Positions 24,561-34,496 of a DNA stretch of 43,655 bases are shown here, piece by piece (position 1 is the stretch's first letter; each line of letters opens with the position of its first letter). The notes under the pieces were generated by a model that was not told the DNA's origin, searched no databases, and saw nothing but the letters and a program-made list of their open reading frames with translations. The position numbers and the translations under genes are program-made. The DNA lies in assembly GCA_019264575.1 (NCBI GenBank), contig JAHUZV010000006.1, positions 1-43,655 on the forward strand. Direction: 5' to 3'. Source of the DNA: Vulcanococcus sp. GTDB taxonomy: Bacteria; Cyanobacteriota; Cyanobacteriia; PCC-6307; Cyanobiaceae.

Positions 24561-25026
24561 GGCTCTGCAGATCGGTGATGCCGCACCCGACTTCACCCTC
24601 CCCGATCAAAACGGTGAGCTGGTGAGCCTGGCCGGTTTCAAGGGCCAGCGCGTGGTGATCTACTTCTATCCCAAGGACGACACCCCGGGCTGCACCAAAG
24701 AGGCCTGCAACTTCCGCGATCAGTGGGCCGCCTTTGAGCAGCACAACATCGCCGTGCTGGGCATCAGCAAAGACGGCGCCACCAGCCACAGCAAGTTCAT
24801 CAGCAAATACGAGCTGCCCTTCACCCTGCTCACCGACGCCGAACCCTGCCCGGTGGCCGAGGGCTTCGGCAGCTACGGCCTCAAGAAGTTCATGGGCCGC
24901 GAATACATGGGCATGATGCGCCACACCTTTGTGGTGGATGCCCAAGGCAAGATCGAGAAGGCCTACACCAAGGTGAAGGCGGAAACGATGGCCGACGACA
25001 TCCTGCGGGACCTGGGCCTGGCCTGA
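24559..25026 (+). CDS. bcp: Peroxiredoxin Q / BCP
   Basis: A 155-residue thiol peroxidase that reduces hydrogen and alkyl peroxides. The motif YPKDDTPGCTKEACNFRD holds the peroxidatic Cys and, five residues later, the resolving Cys, which defines the PrxQ/BCP subgroup. The N-terminus (MALQIGDAAPDFTLPDQNGE) is a typical thioredoxin-fold start. It ends 2 nt before the convergent coaX gene. The start codon overlaps the likely start of the divergent phosphopantetheinyl transferase gene, so the promoter must lie inside that gene or its start is further in. Confidence 0.93.
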   Translation: MALQIGDAAPDFTLPDQNGELVSLAGFKGQRVVIYFYPKDDTPGCTKEACNFRDQWAAFEQHNIAVLGISKDGATSHSKFISKYELPFTLLTDAEPCPVAEGFGSYGLKKFMGREYMGMMRHTFVVDAQGKIEKAYTKVKAETMADDILRDLGLA

Positions 25027-25028
25027 TC

Positions 25029-25715
25029 TCAGCGGCGCCAACCCACCACCGGCAACGCCGCCATGGCCTCAAGGGCCAGATCCGGGGCATGCACGGGCTG
25101 GATCTTCTGCGCCGTGAGCAGCGGCAACACCAACGCCGCATCGCCCCCTGTGAGCCACAAGCAGCTGCCCGCAGCCTCTACCGCAGCCTGCGCGATCCCG
25201 GCCGCCACGGCTCGCCGGCAGCCCTCCGCCATGGCGGCATCGGTGCTCTGAGGCCAGGCTGGCGCGAGCTGAGCGGCCTCGAAGCAGGAGTCGTCCAGCT
25301 CGGGCAATTGCGCTGTGGAGCCGGCCAGGGCCCGCAGTTGCAAGGCCACACCCGCGCTGATCAAGCCGCCCTCGAAACAACCCTCAGCGCTCACCCGCGT
25401 GAGGCTCAAGGCTGTGCCGGCATCCGCTACCAACACGGCCTGTTGCTCTTGCTGCCAGGCCCACCAGCCCACCAACGCGCGATCGATCCCCAGCCAAGGC
25501 GGTGCCCCCTTGAGGGGCACATTCGCTAACGCCAGCCGTTTCGCCGCCAGCGAGGGGGTATGGCGAGGCAATGAACCCACCGCAGCCCAGGCCTGGAGAT
25601 CCTCTGCTTCAAGGGCATCAGCCGGCGGGGTGTGCCAGCAATGCAGCCCACCGCCGGTGGCGCAGGGCTCGGCCCAATGCCAGCGGCTGTTGCCAATCAG
25701 CAACAGCCGCGCCAC
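25029..25715 (-). CDS. coaX: Type III pantothenate kinase
   Basis: A 228-residue enzyme for the first step of coenzyme A synthesis, of the type that is not inhibited by CoA. Motifs are LLIGNSRWHWA (phosphate loop), PPWLGIDRALVGWWA and VLVADAGTALSLT (the DAGTA motif), then CFEGGLISAGVALQLRAL and WLTGGDAALV. The family fold is of the acetate-kinase/Hsp70 type. GTG 25715 directly follows the cysH stop (25716), so the two genes form one transcription unit. It converges with bcp. Confidence 0.9.
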   Translation of the reverse strand: MARLLLIGNSRWHWAEPCATGGGLHCWHTPPADALEAEDLQAWAAVGSLPRHTPSLAAKRLALANVPLKGAPPWLGIDRALVGWWAWQQEQQAVLVADAGTALSLTRVSAEGCFEGGLISAGVALQLRALAGSTAQLPELDDSCFEAAQLAPAWPQSTDAAMAEGCRRAVAAGIAQAAVEAAGSCLWLTGGDAALVLPLLTAQKIQPVHAPDLALEAMAALPVVGWRR

Positions 25716-26453
25716 TCAGATGCCCTCGCCGGCCATCCCGGGCAGGTGAATGCCGCACTCCTGCTTGAGGCCGCCAAAACGGGTAGCCCGGCCGCTGATG
25801 CCGCCATCGTCTGGGCCACTGGAATGCCAGTCGCCCACCGTGGAGTAGCCCTGCTCAAACAGCGGGTGCTGCGGCAGCCCGTGCTCCTGCATGTAATAGA
25901 AGACGTCCTTGTTGGTCCACGCGAGCAGCGGGCGCAGGGCCCAGCGGCCGCGCACCTGCGCCAGGGGTTGCATTGTGCTGCGGTGATCGGTCTGCCGGCC
26001 GCGCACACCGCTGGCCCAGCAGCGCACCGCCAATGCCTCCATGGCGCGATCCAGCGGCTCCACCTTGCGGATGCGGTGGTAGGTCTCCATGTCTTCCACG
26101 CGGCCTGTTTCCCAGAGGCGGCCATACAGGGCCTCCATCCGCGCAGGACTGATCTCCGCCTGGGCCACATGCACCTGAAGCCCCAGCAGCTCGATCAGGA
26201 TTTCGGCGTAGCGGTAGGTCTCAGGCGGCAGATAGCCGGTATCCACCCAGATCACGGGCACGGCGCGATCCAGCTGGCTAATCAAATGCAGCGAAACCGC
26301 CGCTTGGATGCCGAAGCTGGTGGTGAGGGCAAAGCCTTCACCGAACTGCTCCAGCCCCCAGCGCATCCGCCCCAGCGCATCAAGAGAGTCCAGCGCCAGG
26401 CAGCACTGCTGCTCATCCAGCGCGGCTGAGGTGGTGGCCGGGGTGCTCGTCAT
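25716..26453 (-). CDS. cysH: Phosphoadenylyl-sulfate (PAPS) reductase
   Basis: A 245-residue thioredoxin-dependent reductase of assimilatory sulfate reduction that converts PAPS to sulfite. Family features are FGIQAAVSLHLI (PP-loop region), VIWVDTGYLPPETY and the C-terminal catalytic KQECGIHLPG. The extra Cys pairs that bind the [4Fe-4S] cluster in APS reductases are missing (YHRIRKVEPLDRAM has no Cys pair before it). PAPS is therefore the likelier substrate. ATG 26453 is preferred to an upstream one. It is followed at once by coaX and is divergent from the NADH dehydrogenase gene. Confidence 0.9.
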   Translation of the reverse strand: MTSTPATTSAALDEQQCCLALDSLDALGRMRWGLEQFGEGFALTTSFGIQAAVSLHLISQLDRAVPVIWVDTGYLPPETYRYAEILIELLGLQVHVAQAEISPARMEALYGRLWETGRVEDMETYHRIRKVEPLDRAMEALAVRCWASGVRGRQTDHRSTMQPLAQVRGRWALRPLLAWTNKDVFYYMQEHGLPQHPLFEQGYSTVGDWHSSGPDDGGISGRATRFGGLKQECGIHLPGMAGEGI

Positions 26454-26543
26454 CAGCCCATCCTCCAATGCCAGGGGAAATCACTTCCGTGCCCGCAGCT
26501 GCTGGTTAGGGTTCGCGCAACACCATCCGCCCGATCGGAACCA

Positions 26544-27716
26544 GTGCCGCCAGCCGAGGCCGAACAGCAACCTGTTGTGGTGGTCGGAGGCGGTTTCGGC
26601 GGACTGAGCGCCGCTCTGCAGTTGGCGGCTGCAGCCCCGGACACACCGGTGCTGCTGATCGAACCGCAGGAGCGGTTCTTATTTCTCCCCCTGCTCTACG
26701 AGCTGCTGAGCCAGGAGCTGCGGCGCTGGGAAATCGCTCCGCGCTACAGCGAGCTGCTGGCCGGCAAAGGGGTGGTGTGGCTGCAGGAGAGGGTGAGCCG
26801 GATCAACACCAGCGCCCAACAGCTCACCACCGAATCAGGGCGCCAGCTGCACTACGGCGAGCTGGTGATTGCCACCGGCGGCAAGCCCACCAGCTACGGC
26901 ATACCTGGTGTGGAGGAGCACTGCCTCGGCTTCCGCAGCCTGGCGGATGTGGATCGCCTGCAGCAGCTCGTGGAGCGGCTCAAGCAACAGCAGCGCCCCC
27001 TGCAGCGCCTGGCGATTGTGGGGGCCGGCGCCAGCGGCGTGGAGCTGGCCTGCAAGCTGGCCGATCTGCTGCAAGGCGCCGCTGTGGTGGAACTGATCGA
27101 ACAAGGCGAAGAACTGCTGCCGGCAGCCCGCTCCTTCAACCGCGATCAAGCCCGGCAAGCGCTGTTGCAGCGCGATATCCGCCTGCGCACAGGCACCCGG
27201 GTGACGGAAGTGGGTGCCACAACCCTCAGCCTCCAGCGGGACAGCACCAGCGAAACGCTGAGCTGTGATGGAGTGATCTGGACCGGTGGGGTGGTGGGCA
27301 GTGTTCCCAAGCTCACGCCGGCGCTGGAGCTCGATCGCCGCGGCCGGCTGCCGTGCCACGGCGACCTGCGGGTGATCGGCGCCGACCACCTCTTCGCCAT
27401 GGGCGACGCCGCCCTTTGCTTCGACACCAGCGGGGAAGCCCATCCCGCCACTGCCCAGGTGGCTTACCAACAGGCCAGCTGCATTGCGGCCAACGTGCTG
27501 CGCGAGCGGCGCGGCGAGGAGCTGCAACCCTTCATCTGGAAGGATCTGGGGGAAATGCTGGGCTTGGGCATCGGCCAGGCCACCCTCACGGGCATGGGGA
27601 TCACCCTGGCCGGGCCCGCGGCATTCCAACTGCGGCGCCTGGCCTACCTAGCCCGGATGCCGGGGCTGCAGCATCAGCTGCGCGTGGCCGGTGGCTGGCT
27701 GGCTGATTGGTTCTGA
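26544..27716 (+). CDS. Type II NAD(P)H dehydrogenase (NDH-2)
   Basis: A 390-residue single-subunit FAD enzyme that oxidises NAD(P)H and reduces quinone without pumping protons. The N-terminal FAD-binding fold is VVVVGGGFGGLSAALQL. The second nucleotide-binding fold is LAIVGAGASGVELACKLADL. Conserved blocks HYGELVIATGGKPTSYGIPG, DLRVIGADHLFAMGDAALC and ATAQVAYQQA follow. The C-terminus holds a mildly hydrophobic membrane-attachment region. GTG 26544 fits the start just before the glycine-rich loop. Cyanobacteria often use such enzymes in redox balance and sensing. Confidence 0.88.
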   Translation: MPPAEAEQQPVVVVGGGFGGLSAALQLAAAAPDTPVLLIEPQERFLFLPLLYELLSQELRRWEIAPRYSELLAGKGVVWLQERVSRINTSAQQLTTESGRQLHYGELVIATGGKPTSYGIPGVEEHCLGFRSLADVDRLQQLVERLKQQQRPLQRLAIVGAGASGVELACKLADLLQGAAVVELIEQGEELLPAARSFNRDQARQALLQRDIRLRTGTRVTEVGATTLSLQRDSTSETLSCDGVIWTGGVVGSVPKLTPALELDRRGRLPCHGDLRVIGADHLFAMGDAALCFDTSGEAHPATAQVAYQQASCIAANVLRERRGEELQPFIWKDLGEMLGLGIGQATLTGMGITLAGPAAFQLRRLAYLARMPGLQHQLRVAGGWLADWF

Positions 27717-27750
27717 CGCTCTGACTCTGCGACGCACCACCACTCCATCG

Positions 27751-28392
27751 ATGACCGACGCGCGCCGACCCGAGGGCTTGCTGCTCGATGCGATGGGCAC
27801 CCTGATCGGCCTGCGGCGCTCCGTGGGAAGCACCTACGCCGCCTTCGCAGCCGAATACGGGCTGAGCGTGGAAGCTGAAGCGATCAATGCCGTCTTCCCG
27901 AAGCTGTTCAAAGCTGCACCGCCGCTGGCCTTCCCCGGCCTGGAGGGAGCAGCCCTGCTGGAGGCCGAGCAAACGTGGTGGGTGGTGCTGATCGCCGGCT
28001 GCCTGCAAGCCTGCGGCCATGAAGGCCCCTTGCCCGACGATCTGGGCCCCGCGCTGTTTGCCCACTACGCCACGGCTGAACCCTGGCAGGTGTATCCCGA
28101 CGTGCCGGACCACCTGCAGCGCTGGAGCGCCGCAGGACTAAAGCTAGCGGTGGTGAGCAACTTCGATCAGCGGCTGCACGCGCTGCTGGAGCAGCTGGGG
28201 CTGGCGCCATGGCTGGATGCTGTGGTGGTGTCGTCGGCGGTGGGAGCGGCCAAGCCGGATCCGCGCCCCTTCCAGCGGGCACTGGAGCTGCTGCAGTTGC
28301 CGGCGGGTGCGGCCTGGCACATCGGCGATAGCCCCGAGGATGAAGCCGGTGCCCGGGCAGCCGGCCTGCACTGCGTGCTGATCGAACGTTGA
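27751..28392 (+). CDS. HAD-superfamily phosphatase (subfamily IA)
   Basis: A 213-residue hydrolase with a haloacid-dehalogenase fold. Motif I is LLLDAMGTLIGLR. It differs from the usual DxDxT because the second Asp position is Met (DAMGT), as seen in some HDHD3/REG-2-like proteins. Motif II is KLAVVSNFD, motif III is the Lys in VGAAKPDPRPF and motif IV is HIGDSPEDEAGARAAG. The substrate is unknown. ATG 27751 follows a short gap from the NADH dehydrogenase. The stop overlaps the TTG start of hflX by 4 nt. Confidence 0.85.
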   Translation: MTDARRPEGLLLDAMGTLIGLRRSVGSTYAAFAAEYGLSVEAEAINAVFPKLFKAAPPLAFPGLEGAALLEAEQTWWVVLIAGCLQACGHEGPLPDDLGPALFAHYATAEPWQVYPDVPDHLQRWSAAGLKLAVVSNFDQRLHALLEQLGLAPWLDAVVVSSAVGAAKPDPRPFQRALELLQLPAGAAWHIGDSPEDEAGARAAGLHCVLIER

Positions 28393-30026
28393 AGCAAACC
28401 GCCCTGCTGGGCCGCACCGCCGGTCTGCGTCCTGCCCAGAGCCGGCGCCTCGAGCGCCTCAGCCACCGGCGCCACCCGGAGGCCTATGGCGCCGATCTGC
28501 TCACCCTGCAGCGGCTGGCGGCCGAGAGCACGGAGCTGGAGCTGCCCTTGAGCCTGGTGATCGACGGCCGCGGCCTCTGCCGCCTGCTGTGGGTGGGTCC
28601 GCTCGAGCAATCAGGCCGGCTACTGGAGCGGCTCCCAGGCGGGCCACGCCGTCAGGGCAGTGACCTGCGGCTGATCACCTGCGTGGGCCGGGCCAAGCAA
28701 CTCGACCCCCACGGCAGTGAAGCGGTGGTGGGCCTCGATCTCGATCCCCAGCTCTGGCTGCGTTACGGCCAACAACCGGGCTCCGGCGGCTACTGGTCGG
28801 CTGCGGCTTACCTGCCCGGCGGCGATCCCAGCCATCCCTGGCAGCAGCAGCACGAGGACGATCTCAGTGAGCTCTGCCAGTGGATCCCACCGGAGCGGCA
28901 AGCGCCGCCGCAAGCGGCGATCAAGCCCAGCGGCCTCGAGCAGGTGCTGCTGCTGGTGCTCAGCCCCTCCGACCCCGAAACGGCGCGGCGGGAGATCGCA
29001 GAGCTCGAAGGGCTGGTGCGCAGCGCCGGCTCGCTGCCGGTGGGGCTGGTGGTGCAACGCAAGGCTTCGGGCTCACCGCAAACCCTTTGGGGCGAGGGCA
29101 AGCTGCGCGAAGCCGCCCTGGAAGCACGGCGGCTCGGGGCTTCGCTGGTGGTGACCGATCGCGAACTCACCCCCGCCCAGGCGCGCAACCTCGAGCACCT
29201 GCTGGATCTACCGGTGAGCGATCGCAGCGAACTGATCCTCGACATCTTTGCCCAGCGGGCCGCCAGCGGCGCCGGGCGCCTGCAGGTGGAACTGGCACAG
29301 CTGCGCTACCGGCTGCCGCGGCTCGTGGGCCGCGGCCTGAGCCTCTCACGCCAAGGCGGCGGCATCGGCACTCGCGGCCCCGGTGAAACCCAACTGGAAA
29401 AGGATCGGCGCGCCATCGCCCGCCGCATCGACAAGCTGCAGCGCGATGTGCAGAAGCTGCGGGAGCACCGGGCCCGCATCCGCAGCAGCCGCCACGGCCT
29501 GCAGCGCTTTGCCCTGGTGGGATACACCAACGCCGGCAAAAGCTCCCTGCTCAATGCCCTGAGCAAGCCGGCAGCCGGCGAGGCCGTGCTGGCAGAGAAC
29601 AAGCTCTTCGCCACCCTCGATCCCACCACCCGCCGCATCAGCCGGCCCAATCCCGCCGGCGGACCACCGCAAACACTGCTGCTCACCGACACGGTGGGCT
29701 TCATCCGCGCCCTCCCGCCTCCACTGGTGGAGGCCTTCCGCTCCACGCTGGAGGAAACGCTGGAAGCCGATCAGCTGTTGCTGGTGGTGGATCTCTCCGA
29801 TCCGGGCTGGGTGGAACAACTGAACACCGTGCACGCCATCCTCGATGAGTTGGGCAGCGACACCCCGCGCCGGCTGATCGGCAACCAGATCGATCGCTGC
29901 ACGGCCCAATCCCTGGAGCAGGCGCGCAAGCTCGATCCCCAGGCACTGTTCGTCTCCGCCACAGCAGGCTTGGGCCTAGAGGGGTTGCGGGAGTGGTTGT
30001 TCAGCGACCAGCCACCACTGGGTTGA
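28389..30026 (+). CDS. hflX: GTPase HflX
   Basis: A 545-residue ribosome-splitting GTPase that rescues stalled ribosomes under stress. The N-terminal HflX domain includes the glycine-rich QGGGIGTRGPGETQLEKDRR. The GTPase motifs are GYTNAGKSSLLNAL (G1), DPTTRR (G2), LTDTVGFI (G3), IGNQIDR (G4, NQID in place of NKxD) and FVSATAGLG (G5). It is longer than E. coli HflX (426) because of an extra N-terminal segment of about 130 residues, as in other cyanobacterial forms. The TTG start at 28389 overlaps the previous gene's stop. Confidence 0.93.
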   Translation: MKQTALLGRTAGLRPAQSRRLERLSHRRHPEAYGADLLTLQRLAAESTELELPLSLVIDGRGLCRLLWVGPLEQSGRLLERLPGGPRRQGSDLRLITCVGRAKQLDPHGSEAVVGLDLDPQLWLRYGQQPGSGGYWSAAAYLPGGDPSHPWQQQHEDDLSELCQWIPPERQAPPQAAIKPSGLEQVLLLVLSPSDPETARREIAELEGLVRSAGSLPVGLVVQRKASGSPQTLWGEGKLREAALEARRLGASLVVTDRELTPAQARNLEHLLDLPVSDRSELILDIFAQRAASGAGRLQVELAQLRYRLPRLVGRGLSLSRQGGGIGTRGPGETQLEKDRRAIARRIDKLQRDVQKLREHRARIRSSRHGLQRFALVGYTNAGKSSLLNALSKPAAGEAVLAENKLFATLDPTTRRISRPNPAGGPPQTLLLTDTVGFIRALPPPLVEAFRSTLEETLEADQLLLVVDLSDPGWVEQLNTVHAILDELGSDTPRRLIGNQIDRCTAQSLEQARKLDPQALFVSATAGLGLEGLREWLFSDQPPLG

Positions 30027-30081
30027 CGTCAGTTCAGACCCTGGCTATGGCAGCATCTGGACCTCAAATCAACCCGGCCCC

Positions 30082-30717
30082 ATGGCGCTCCAACTGGGCG
30101 ACACCGTCCCCGATTTCACCCAGAACTCCCAGCTGGGCCCCATCAACCTCTACGACTTTGCTGGCGACAGCTGGGTGGTGCTCTTCTCCCACCCCGCCGA
30201 CTACACCCCGGTGTGCACCACCGAGCTGGGTGAGGTGTCGCGCCTGCGCTCCGAGTGGGAGAAGCGCAACGTGAAGACCATCGCCCTGAGCGTGGACTCC
30301 GCCGAGAGCCATGGCGGCTGGATCTGCGACATCAACGAGACGCAGAACACCACCGTCGACTACCCGATCCTCGCCGATGAGGACAAGAAGGTGAGCGATC
30401 TCTACGGGATGATCCACCCGAACTCGCTCAACAACCTCACGGTGCGTTCGGTGTTCATCATCGACCCGAACAAAAAGCTGCGCCTGCAGATCACCTACCC
30501 CGCCAGCACCGGCCGCAACTTCCACGAGATCCTGCGGGTGATCGACTCCCTGCAGCTCACCGACAACCACCAGGTGGCCACCCCGGTGAACTGGAAAGAC
30601 GGCGACGACTGCGTGGTGGTGCCTTCGATCCCCACCGACGAAGCCCGCAACAAGTTCCCCAAGGGCTTGACCGAGATCAAGCCCTACCTGCGCATGACTC
30701 CGCAGCCCAACAAGTGA
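30082..30717 (+). CDS. 1-Cys peroxiredoxin (Prx6 type)
   Basis: A 211-residue peroxidase. The active-site sequence FSHPADYTPVCTTELGEV contains the peroxidatic Cys and matches Prx6-type proteins. Their C-terminal dimerisation region (HEILRVIDSLQLTDNHQVATP) and NWKDGDDCVVVP block are also present. The only other Cys residues do not match a 2-Cys resolving position. It differs from the PrxQ enzyme at 24559, so the cell has at least two peroxiredoxin classes here. A strong terminator follows at 30743-30773. Confidence 0.92.
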   Translation: MALQLGDTVPDFTQNSQLGPINLYDFAGDSWVVLFSHPADYTPVCTTELGEVSRLRSEWEKRNVKTIALSVDSAESHGGWICDINETQNTTVDYPILADEDKKVSDLYGMIHPNSLNNLTVRSVFIIDPNKKLRLQITYPASTGRNFHEILRVIDSLQLTDNHQVATPVNWKDGDDCVVVPSIPTDEARNKFPKGLTEIKPYLRMTPQPNK

Positions 30718-30742
30718 GCCACTGAGGCTCGCCCCAACCCTC

Positions 30743-30773
30743 AAGCCCCCGGAGAATGCCCGGGGGCTTTTTT
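30743..30773 (+). terminator. Intrinsic terminator after the 1-Cys peroxiredoxin gene
   Basis: AAGCCCCCGG (30743-30752) pairs with CCGGGGGCTT (30760-30769) around a 7-nt loop and runs into T residues to 30773. It lies before the ATG of anmK at 30780 and helps fix that start. Confidence 0.9.
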
Positions 30774-30779
30774 GTGGCC

Positions 30780-31931
30780 ATGCGGGTGTTGGGTCTGATG
30801 AGCGGCACCAGCGCCGATGGCGTGGACGCCGTGCTGGCGGAGTTCAGCGGCCCGCCGCGCCGGCCCCGCTGGACACTGCTGAGCCGCGCGGCTGAGGAGT
30901 ATCCGCCAGAGCTGCGCAACCGCCTGATCGCTGCCGGCCAGGGGCAGCCCATCACCGCGGCCGATGTGGTGGAGCTGGGGGAGGCGCTCACCGAGATGCA
31001 GGCCGAAGCGGCGCGAGCCTGTGACCCGAGCGGCAGCGCCGAGCTGGTGGGCTGCCACGGCCAAACCCTCTGGCACCGGCCGCCCCAGGGCGATCGCCGC
31101 GGCAGCAGCTGGCAATTGCTGCAGGGCCCGCTGCTGGCTCAACTGCTGCAGCGGCCCGTGGTGTTCGACTTTCGCGCCGCCGATCTGGCCCTGGGGGGGC
31201 AGGGGGCACCCCTGGTGCCGGCCGCCGATGCAGCCTTGCTACCCGCCATCGGCGGCTGGCGGGCCCTGCTGAACCTCGGTGGCATCGCCAACCTCACCTT
31301 GCTGCCACCCGCCTCGGGGCCCGATCGGAGTTCGCCCGTTCAGGGCTGGGACTGCGGCCCCGCCAACACCCTGCTGGATCTGGCGGCAGTCCACTTCAGC
31401 GGAGGCACCCAGCGTTTCGATGCCGGTGGCGCCTGGGCCGCCCAGGGGCAGGTGGATGAGGCGCTGGTGCGGCAGTGGCTACAGGAGCCCTACCTGCAGC
31501 AGGCACCACCCAAATCCACTGGCCGCGAGCTGTTTGGCCAGCCGGATCTGGAGCGCCGCCTCAGCGCGCTGGAGGCCAGCGCCCAGGAGCGCCAGCAACC
31601 GCTCACGCCTGCCGATGCCCTGGCCACGCTGACCGCCTTCAGCGCGGGCGCGGTGGCGCAAGACCTCGCCCGCAGCCCGGCGGTGGTGGAGCTGCTGGTG
31701 GCCGGTGGCGGGGCCCGCAACACCACCTTGATGACGGCGCTACGACGCCGTTGCCGCGGCCTGCAGGTGCGCTCCCTGGCGGAGCTCGGCATCGGCGACA
31801 GCGACCGTGAAGCTCTGGCCTTTGCCTTGCTCGCCTGGTGGCATCAGCAGGGGGTGAGCGGCTCCCTGCCATCGGTCACGGGGGCGGAGCGGCCGGCGGT
31901 GCTGGGTGTCTGCGCCCGCCCGAACCTTTAA
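30780..31931 (+). CDS. anmK: Anhydro-N-acetylmuramic acid kinase
   Basis: A 383-residue kinase of peptidoglycan recycling that converts anhydroMurNAc to MurNAc 6-phosphate. Hallmarks are VLGLMSGTSADGVDAVL at the N-terminus, GCHGQTLWHRP, VVFDFRAADLALGGQGAPLVP, LLNLGGIANLTLL, GWDCGPANTLLD and the C-terminal VAGGGARNTTLM. The length fits the family (about 370-390). A longer frame begins at 30756 but lies inside the preceding terminator, so ATG 30780 is preferred. Confidence 0.93.
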   Translation: MRVLGLMSGTSADGVDAVLAEFSGPPRRPRWTLLSRAAEEYPPELRNRLIAAGQGQPITAADVVELGEALTEMQAEAARACDPSGSAELVGCHGQTLWHRPPQGDRRGSSWQLLQGPLLAQLLQRPVVFDFRAADLALGGQGAPLVPAADAALLPAIGGWRALLNLGGIANLTLLPPASGPDRSSPVQGWDCGPANTLLDLAAVHFSGGTQRFDAGGAWAAQGQVDEALVRQWLQEPYLQQAPPKSTGRELFGQPDLERRLSALEASAQERQQPLTPADALATLTAFSAGAVAQDLARSPAVVELLVAGGGARNTTLMTALRRRCRGLQVRSLAELGIGDSDREALAFALLAWWHQQGVSGSLPSVTGAERPAVLGVCARPNL

Positions 31932-32011
31932 GCCGCCAGATCACGATCCACCACGAAGCGCGGGCAGAACCAGCGGGCCTTCATAGGGTGGGCCCATCGG
32001 CCAGCAAGCCC

Positions 32012-32245
32012 ATGAGCGCCGGCAACGCACCTTCCCTCTACGAGCGGATCCGCAGCGATCAGCAGCTCACCCAGGAGCTGTTTCGCCAGGCCCTGCAAGA
32101 TCCCTCAGGCGCCCTCACCCGGATCTGCAGCCTGGGCAGCGAGTGGGGGTTGCCCGTGAGCCGCGACGAGGTGAAGGTCCACCTCCAGGCGATCGACGAC
32201 CCCGAAACCAAGCAATGGCTGCTCAAGGCCCGGGGCGGCCTCTAG
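32012..32245 (+). CDS. Small conserved-looking hypothetical protein, 77 aa
   Basis: ATG 32012 opens a 77-residue acidic-to-neutral protein. Its first part is helical (PSLYERIRSDQQLTQELFRQ). A middle segment ALTRICSLGSEWGLPVSRDE is followed by VKVHLQAIDDPETKQWLLKA. The layout resembles short Nif11-like leader proteins of cyanobacteria, whose helical N-terminus and 'GxxVTxxE' strand-turn are similar, but the match is loose. Its 3' part overlaps the end of a possible minus-strand gene. Function unknown. Confidence 0.6.
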   Translation: MSAGNAPSLYERIRSDQQLTQELFRQALQDPSGALTRICSLGSEWGLPVSRDEVKVHLQAIDDPETKQWLLKARGGL

Positions 32246-32362
32246 AGCACTGCGGCGCGGGCGCCGATCGGCGCCCATCCAGCTGAAGAAGAGCCAATAG
32301 CTCACGATCGCCAGGCCGGCCGCCACCACCAGAGCCGCCACCTGTTCGAGTCGCTTCACCAT
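32105..32362 (-). CDS. Possible small single-span membrane protein
   Basis: The N-terminal part, MVKRLEQVAALVVAAGLAIV followed by SYWLFFSWMG, is a convincing membrane segment with a basic start. The gene is divergent from the ABC-F gene, whose start is about 100 nt away. The later part (after about residue 35) is antisense to the plus-strand gene ending at 32245 and looks like its shadow. A true stop may once have lain near residue 38. I treat the N-terminal part as probably real and the C-terminal part as doubtful. Confidence 0.4.
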   Translation of the reverse strand: MVKRLEQVAALVVAAGLAIVSYWLFFSWMGADRRPRRSALEAAPGLEQPLLGFGVVDRLEVDLHLVAAHGQPPLAAQAADPGEGA

Positions 32363-32466
32363 GGCGCCGGCGTGTGCGTGGACTCAAAACAGTCTGCAGG
32401 GCGAGACCTCCCGGGGGAGATGATGCAATCAGGACCGGGCCCCAGACGCCCCCCACTGCATCCGCC

Positions 32467-34194
<1,728 letters not shown>

Positions 34195-34303
34195 GGCGCG
34201 CTCAAAACAACTTCACAGTTCCCTAGGCAAGACGACTCATTGTTCTTGTCCAAGACACATGGTGTTCATACGCTGATGACTTCACCCCTTGAGAGGTCAG
34301 GCC

Positions 34304-34489
34304 ATGGGCATCGTTCCGAATCCCTCCCATGTCACTGGGGCTGACCTGATGGCGATGGGGATCGCGGTCTCCAGCTCCACCGGCCTGGATCCGGTGGAGA
34401 GCTACTTCGAATGCATCACCGCCTGCTCCATCGACGATGGGGAGTGCGTGACCCAGTGCGTTGAGGTGCTGCGCGAAACCGACAGCTGA
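34304..34489 (+). CDS. Small Cys-containing hypothetical protein, 61 aa
   Basis: ATG 34304 gives a 61-residue acidic protein, MGIVPNPSHVTGADLMAMG with four Cys in FECITACSIDD and GECVTQCVEV. The spacing CxxxC...CxxxC could form two disulfides in a helical hairpin or bind a metal; this is inference. It stands alone with about 110 nt of upstream intergenic DNA and converges with the HtrA gene. I do not recognise a family, but similar small proteins occur in picocyanobacteria. Confidence 0.6.
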   Translation: MGIVPNPSHVTGADLMAMGIAVSSSTGLDPVESYFECITACSIDDGECVTQCVEVLRETDS

Positions 34490-34496
34490 TCGCCAC

